A stretch of 7,316 nt of DNA from Acidobacteriaceae bacterium (GTDB lineage Bacteria; Acidobacteriota; Terriglobia; Terriglobales; Acidobacteriaceae), in contig PMHC01000062.1 of NCBI GenBank assembly GCA_003156495.1, forward strand, positions 7,120-14,435, written 5' to 3'. The translations under genes and the position numbers were made by a program. Position 1 is the first letter of the stretch; every line of letters starts with the position of its first letter. Shown piece by piece: positions 5,853-7,316 of the stretch. The notes beneath the pieces are model-generated. The model was not told the origin of the DNA. It was given only the letters and a program-made list of their open reading frames with translations, and made no database searches.

Positions 5853-6833
5853 ATGCGCTTCCGGTGGGTGAGTTTGATGGCGGGGGCGTTCTTGTTGGCG
5901 CCCGTGGCTGGTCTCGCGGTAACTTGTACCACGCAAGCCGAGCTGGCTTCGCTCGATCGCGACGCGCTGACGGCCGCCGTCGGCAAAATGACCAACGCCG
6001 TCGTCGGGCAGGATTACACCGCGCTGCAAGCGGATTTGCTGCCGCAAGAGGTTTCGGAGTGGGAAGGCATTCGCTCCGCGGTTGAGCAGTCCGGGCCGCT
6101 GATCAAGAGCGGCCAGTTCAAATTGCGCAACCTTTACTTGCTCGATTCCAGCAGCCAGAACGCGCCGGCAGACACGCAATTTTTCTGCTCGAACGCGAGC
6201 GGTACGCTCACCGTCACCATCACCATGAGCGCGCTGCCGCCGGGCCGCTACGCCGTGGTGCTGGCCGATGCCGCCGGTGCGCCCATGGCCGGGCAGATGG
6301 GCCTGATACTGGCCTGGGACGGCGCGGCCACCGCCTGGAAGCTCGCCGGACTTACGCTGCGGCCTGGTGTTCTGAATGGTCACGACGGCATCTGGTACTG
6401 GACGCACGGCAGGGAACTGGCGCATGTCGATCCTTGGACCGCCTGGTTCAACTACGAGGCCGCCCGCTTCCTGCTGTTGCCGGTCGATTTTCTTTCTTCG
6501 CCCAACCTGGAAAAGTTGCATCAGGAGCAGTCGCAGATTGCGCCCTCGCCGCAGAGCGCCTTTCCGCTTTCGTTGCCCGACGGTGACCGCACCTGGAAGA
6601 TCGAAACTGTCGGCTTCGATCCCGTTTTGCGTGAGCCCGACCTGGGTGTCGTATACGAGTCGACCGGCGTTACCGATCCGGCCGCGCTGCGCACAGAAGC
6701 CACCGCCGTGTTGAGCGCGTTTTTAAAGACGCAGCCGGGCATCCGCGCCAACTTCCACGGCCTTTGGGCCTACGCCGAAAAAAACGGCAAGCGCACCCCG
6801 GTGATGGAGTTGCCGATGAAGCAGATTCCATAG
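5853..6833 (+). CDS. Secreted protein of unknown function
   Basis: A 326-residue protein that I cannot assign to a named family. The N-terminus is a short Sec-type signal peptide (MRFRWVSLMAGAFLLAPVAG), with likely cleavage after Ala22 (GLA before VTC). Cys25 is preceded by Thr, so it does not form a proper lipobox; it could pair with Cys112 (FFCSN). The first ~90 mature residues (helix, then VVGQDYTALQADLLP) resemble the opening of NTF2-like/SnoaL-type folds, which is only a suggestion. Residues ~115-170 look like beta strands. Residues 176-212 form an aromatic-rich segment (HDGIWYWTHGRELA, then WTAWFNYEAARFLLLP, then VDFLSSPNLEKL) that I associate with uncharacterised acidobacterial proteins. 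The start is ATG at 5853 with GAGAGGAG 8 bases upstream. It is divergent from the STN gene and followed by a strong terminator at 6858-6889, so it is probably monocistronic. Confidence 0.85.
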   Translation: MRFRWVSLMAGAFLLAPVAGLAVTCTTQAELASLDRDALTAAVGKMTNAVVGQDYTALQADLLPQEVSEWEGIRSAVEQSGPLIKSGQFKLRNLYLLDSSSQNAPADTQFFCSNASGTLTVTITMSALPPGRYAVVLADAAGAPMAGQMGLILAWDGAATAWKLAGLTLRPGVLNGHDGIWYWTHGRELAHVDPWTAWFNYEAARFLLLPVDFLSSPNLEKLHQEQSQIAPSPQSAFPLSLPDGDRTWKIETVGFDPVLREPDLGVVYESTGVTDPAALRTEATAVLSAFLKTQPGIRANFHGLWAYAEKNGKRTPVMELPMKQIP

Positions 6834-6857
6834 AAACAGGGAACAGTGATCAAATGC

Positions 6858-6889
6858 AAAGGCCCAATCTCAAAAGAGATTGGGCCTTT
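6858..6889. terminator. Bidirectional intrinsic terminator between convergent genes
   Basis: AAAGGCCCAATCTC (6858-6871) and GAGATTGGGCCTTT (6876-6889) form a perfect 14-bp stem closed by an AAAA loop. The T-run at the plus-strand 3' side is short (TTT). On the minus strand the stem ends in TTT followed by GCATTTG. It lies 24 bases after the secreted-protein stop and 22 bases after the glutamine synthetase stop, so it can serve both convergent transcripts. Confidence 0.88.
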
Positions 6890-6911
6890 CGCGTGTACCG
6901 CGAAGATTGCT

Positions 6912-7316
6912 CTAAAACTGGTTCCACAACGACTGGTTGTAGACCGAGTGATGGAACTGAACCTCGGAGCCCTTGACGATGGTTCCGAGGTCGTGCGGCG
7001 AACGGTTGGCGGCAGCCTGTTTCAGATCGGCATAGCGTCCCTGCACGTCAGCGCCGAGACTCTTGGCGATCCACTTCGATGCGGTGAAGTCATCGATGGC
7101 TTTTTGGATATTGTCGGGCAGATAACGGCCGCCGGCACGCAGGTCCTTGGCCTTTGAAATGTCGCCGTCAATGCCGGTTTTGAAGATGCCATAGAGGGCC
7201 AGGTAGGGGTTTGCGTCCGGCGCTACCGCGCGCACCTCCGTGCGCATGGAGCGATGGTTGCCGATGGGAACACGGATCATGGCGCCACGGTCAACGGCCG
7301 AAGCGCGAATCTGATT
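6912..7316 (-). CDS. glnA: Glutamine synthetase, C-terminal ~134 residues (5' end outside window)
   Basis: Glutamine synthetase makes glutamine from glutamate, ammonia and ATP. The visible part begins inside the catalytic domain (NQIRASAVDRGAMIRVP) and continues with RTEVRAVAPDANPYLALYGIFKTGIDG. The R-x-E-x-R and NPYL signatures of the family are the active-site arginine strand and the following helix. The rest is the C-terminal helical region (AIDDFTASKWIAKSLGADV, then YADLKQAA), ending in an unusual SEVQFHHSVYNQSLWNQF tail. The region usually carrying the adenylylation loop in enterobacterial type I enzymes is short here (KAKDLRAGGRYLPDNIQ) and does not show the NLYDLP motif. Control by adenylylation is therefore not evident, although a Tyr is present. 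The exact subtype, and whether the enzyme is the main assimilatory GlnA or a paralogue, cannot be decided from this fragment. The stop at 6912 is followed by the shared terminator. Confidence 0.93.
   Translation of the reverse strand, partial: NQIRASAVDRGAMIRVPIGNHRSMRTEVRAVAPDANPYLALYGIFKTGIDGDISKAKDLRAGGRYLPDNIQKAIDDFTASKWIAKSLGADVQGRYADLKQAAANRSPHDLGTIVKGSEVQFHHSVYNQSLWNQF

Noticed and set aside
5784..6521. 245-codon open frame antisense to the secreted-protein gene
   Set aside because: It is wholly opposite a gene with a good signal peptide and ribosome-binding site. Its product is low-complexity, rich in Arg, Gln and Gly, without a recognisable domain, as expected of a GC-rich antisense frame.

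Overview
This is a GC-rich stretch of bacterial chromosome. It fits an acidobacterium (Terriglobia-like). The lipoprotein with Ig-like domains of the 'G.YTPP' kind, the small secreted STN-domain protein and the secreted protein with a 'HDGxWYWT' segment all resemble families I associate with that phylum. This assignment is inference from protein style, since the window has no rRNA or other phylogenetic marker.

Layout from left to right. Bases 1-1519 (minus) hold the first ~506 codons of recG, the ATP-dependent branch-migrating DNA helicase, cut by the window edge inside the second helicase lobe. A 114-base gap containing a nested palindrome separates recG from a YajO-like aldo/keto reductase (1634-2629, minus). 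Divergent from the reductase is a long predicted lipoprotein (2698-4923, plus). It has two Ig-like segments, a trypsin-fold protease domain of the NAL1-like type with a visible His-Asp-Ser triad, and a duplicated C-terminal module. Converging on it, only 12 bases away, is a secreted or membrane-anchored STN-domain protein with a Lys/Ala/Pro linker and an acidic, proline-rich tail (4936-5721, minus). A 131-base divergent intergenic region with a perfect stem-loop follows, then a secreted protein of unknown function (5853-6833, plus). A bidirectional intrinsic terminator (6858-6889) separates that gene from the 3' end of a glutamine synthetase gene (6912-7316, minus), cut by the right edge.

Functionally the window mixes housekeeping genes (recG, glutamine synthetase, an oxidoreductase) with three cell-envelope or secreted proteins. 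I see no mobile element, tRNA, rRNA, CRISPR array or phage gene. Strand alternation argues against one operon; only the reductase and recG could be co-transcribed. I found no convincing multi-gene novel system. The most interesting items are the architecture of the lipoprotein protease, the stand-alone STN protein, and the stem-loop between the two divergent secreted-protein genes. Long open frames antisense to every gene are by-products of the high GC content and are not annotated.
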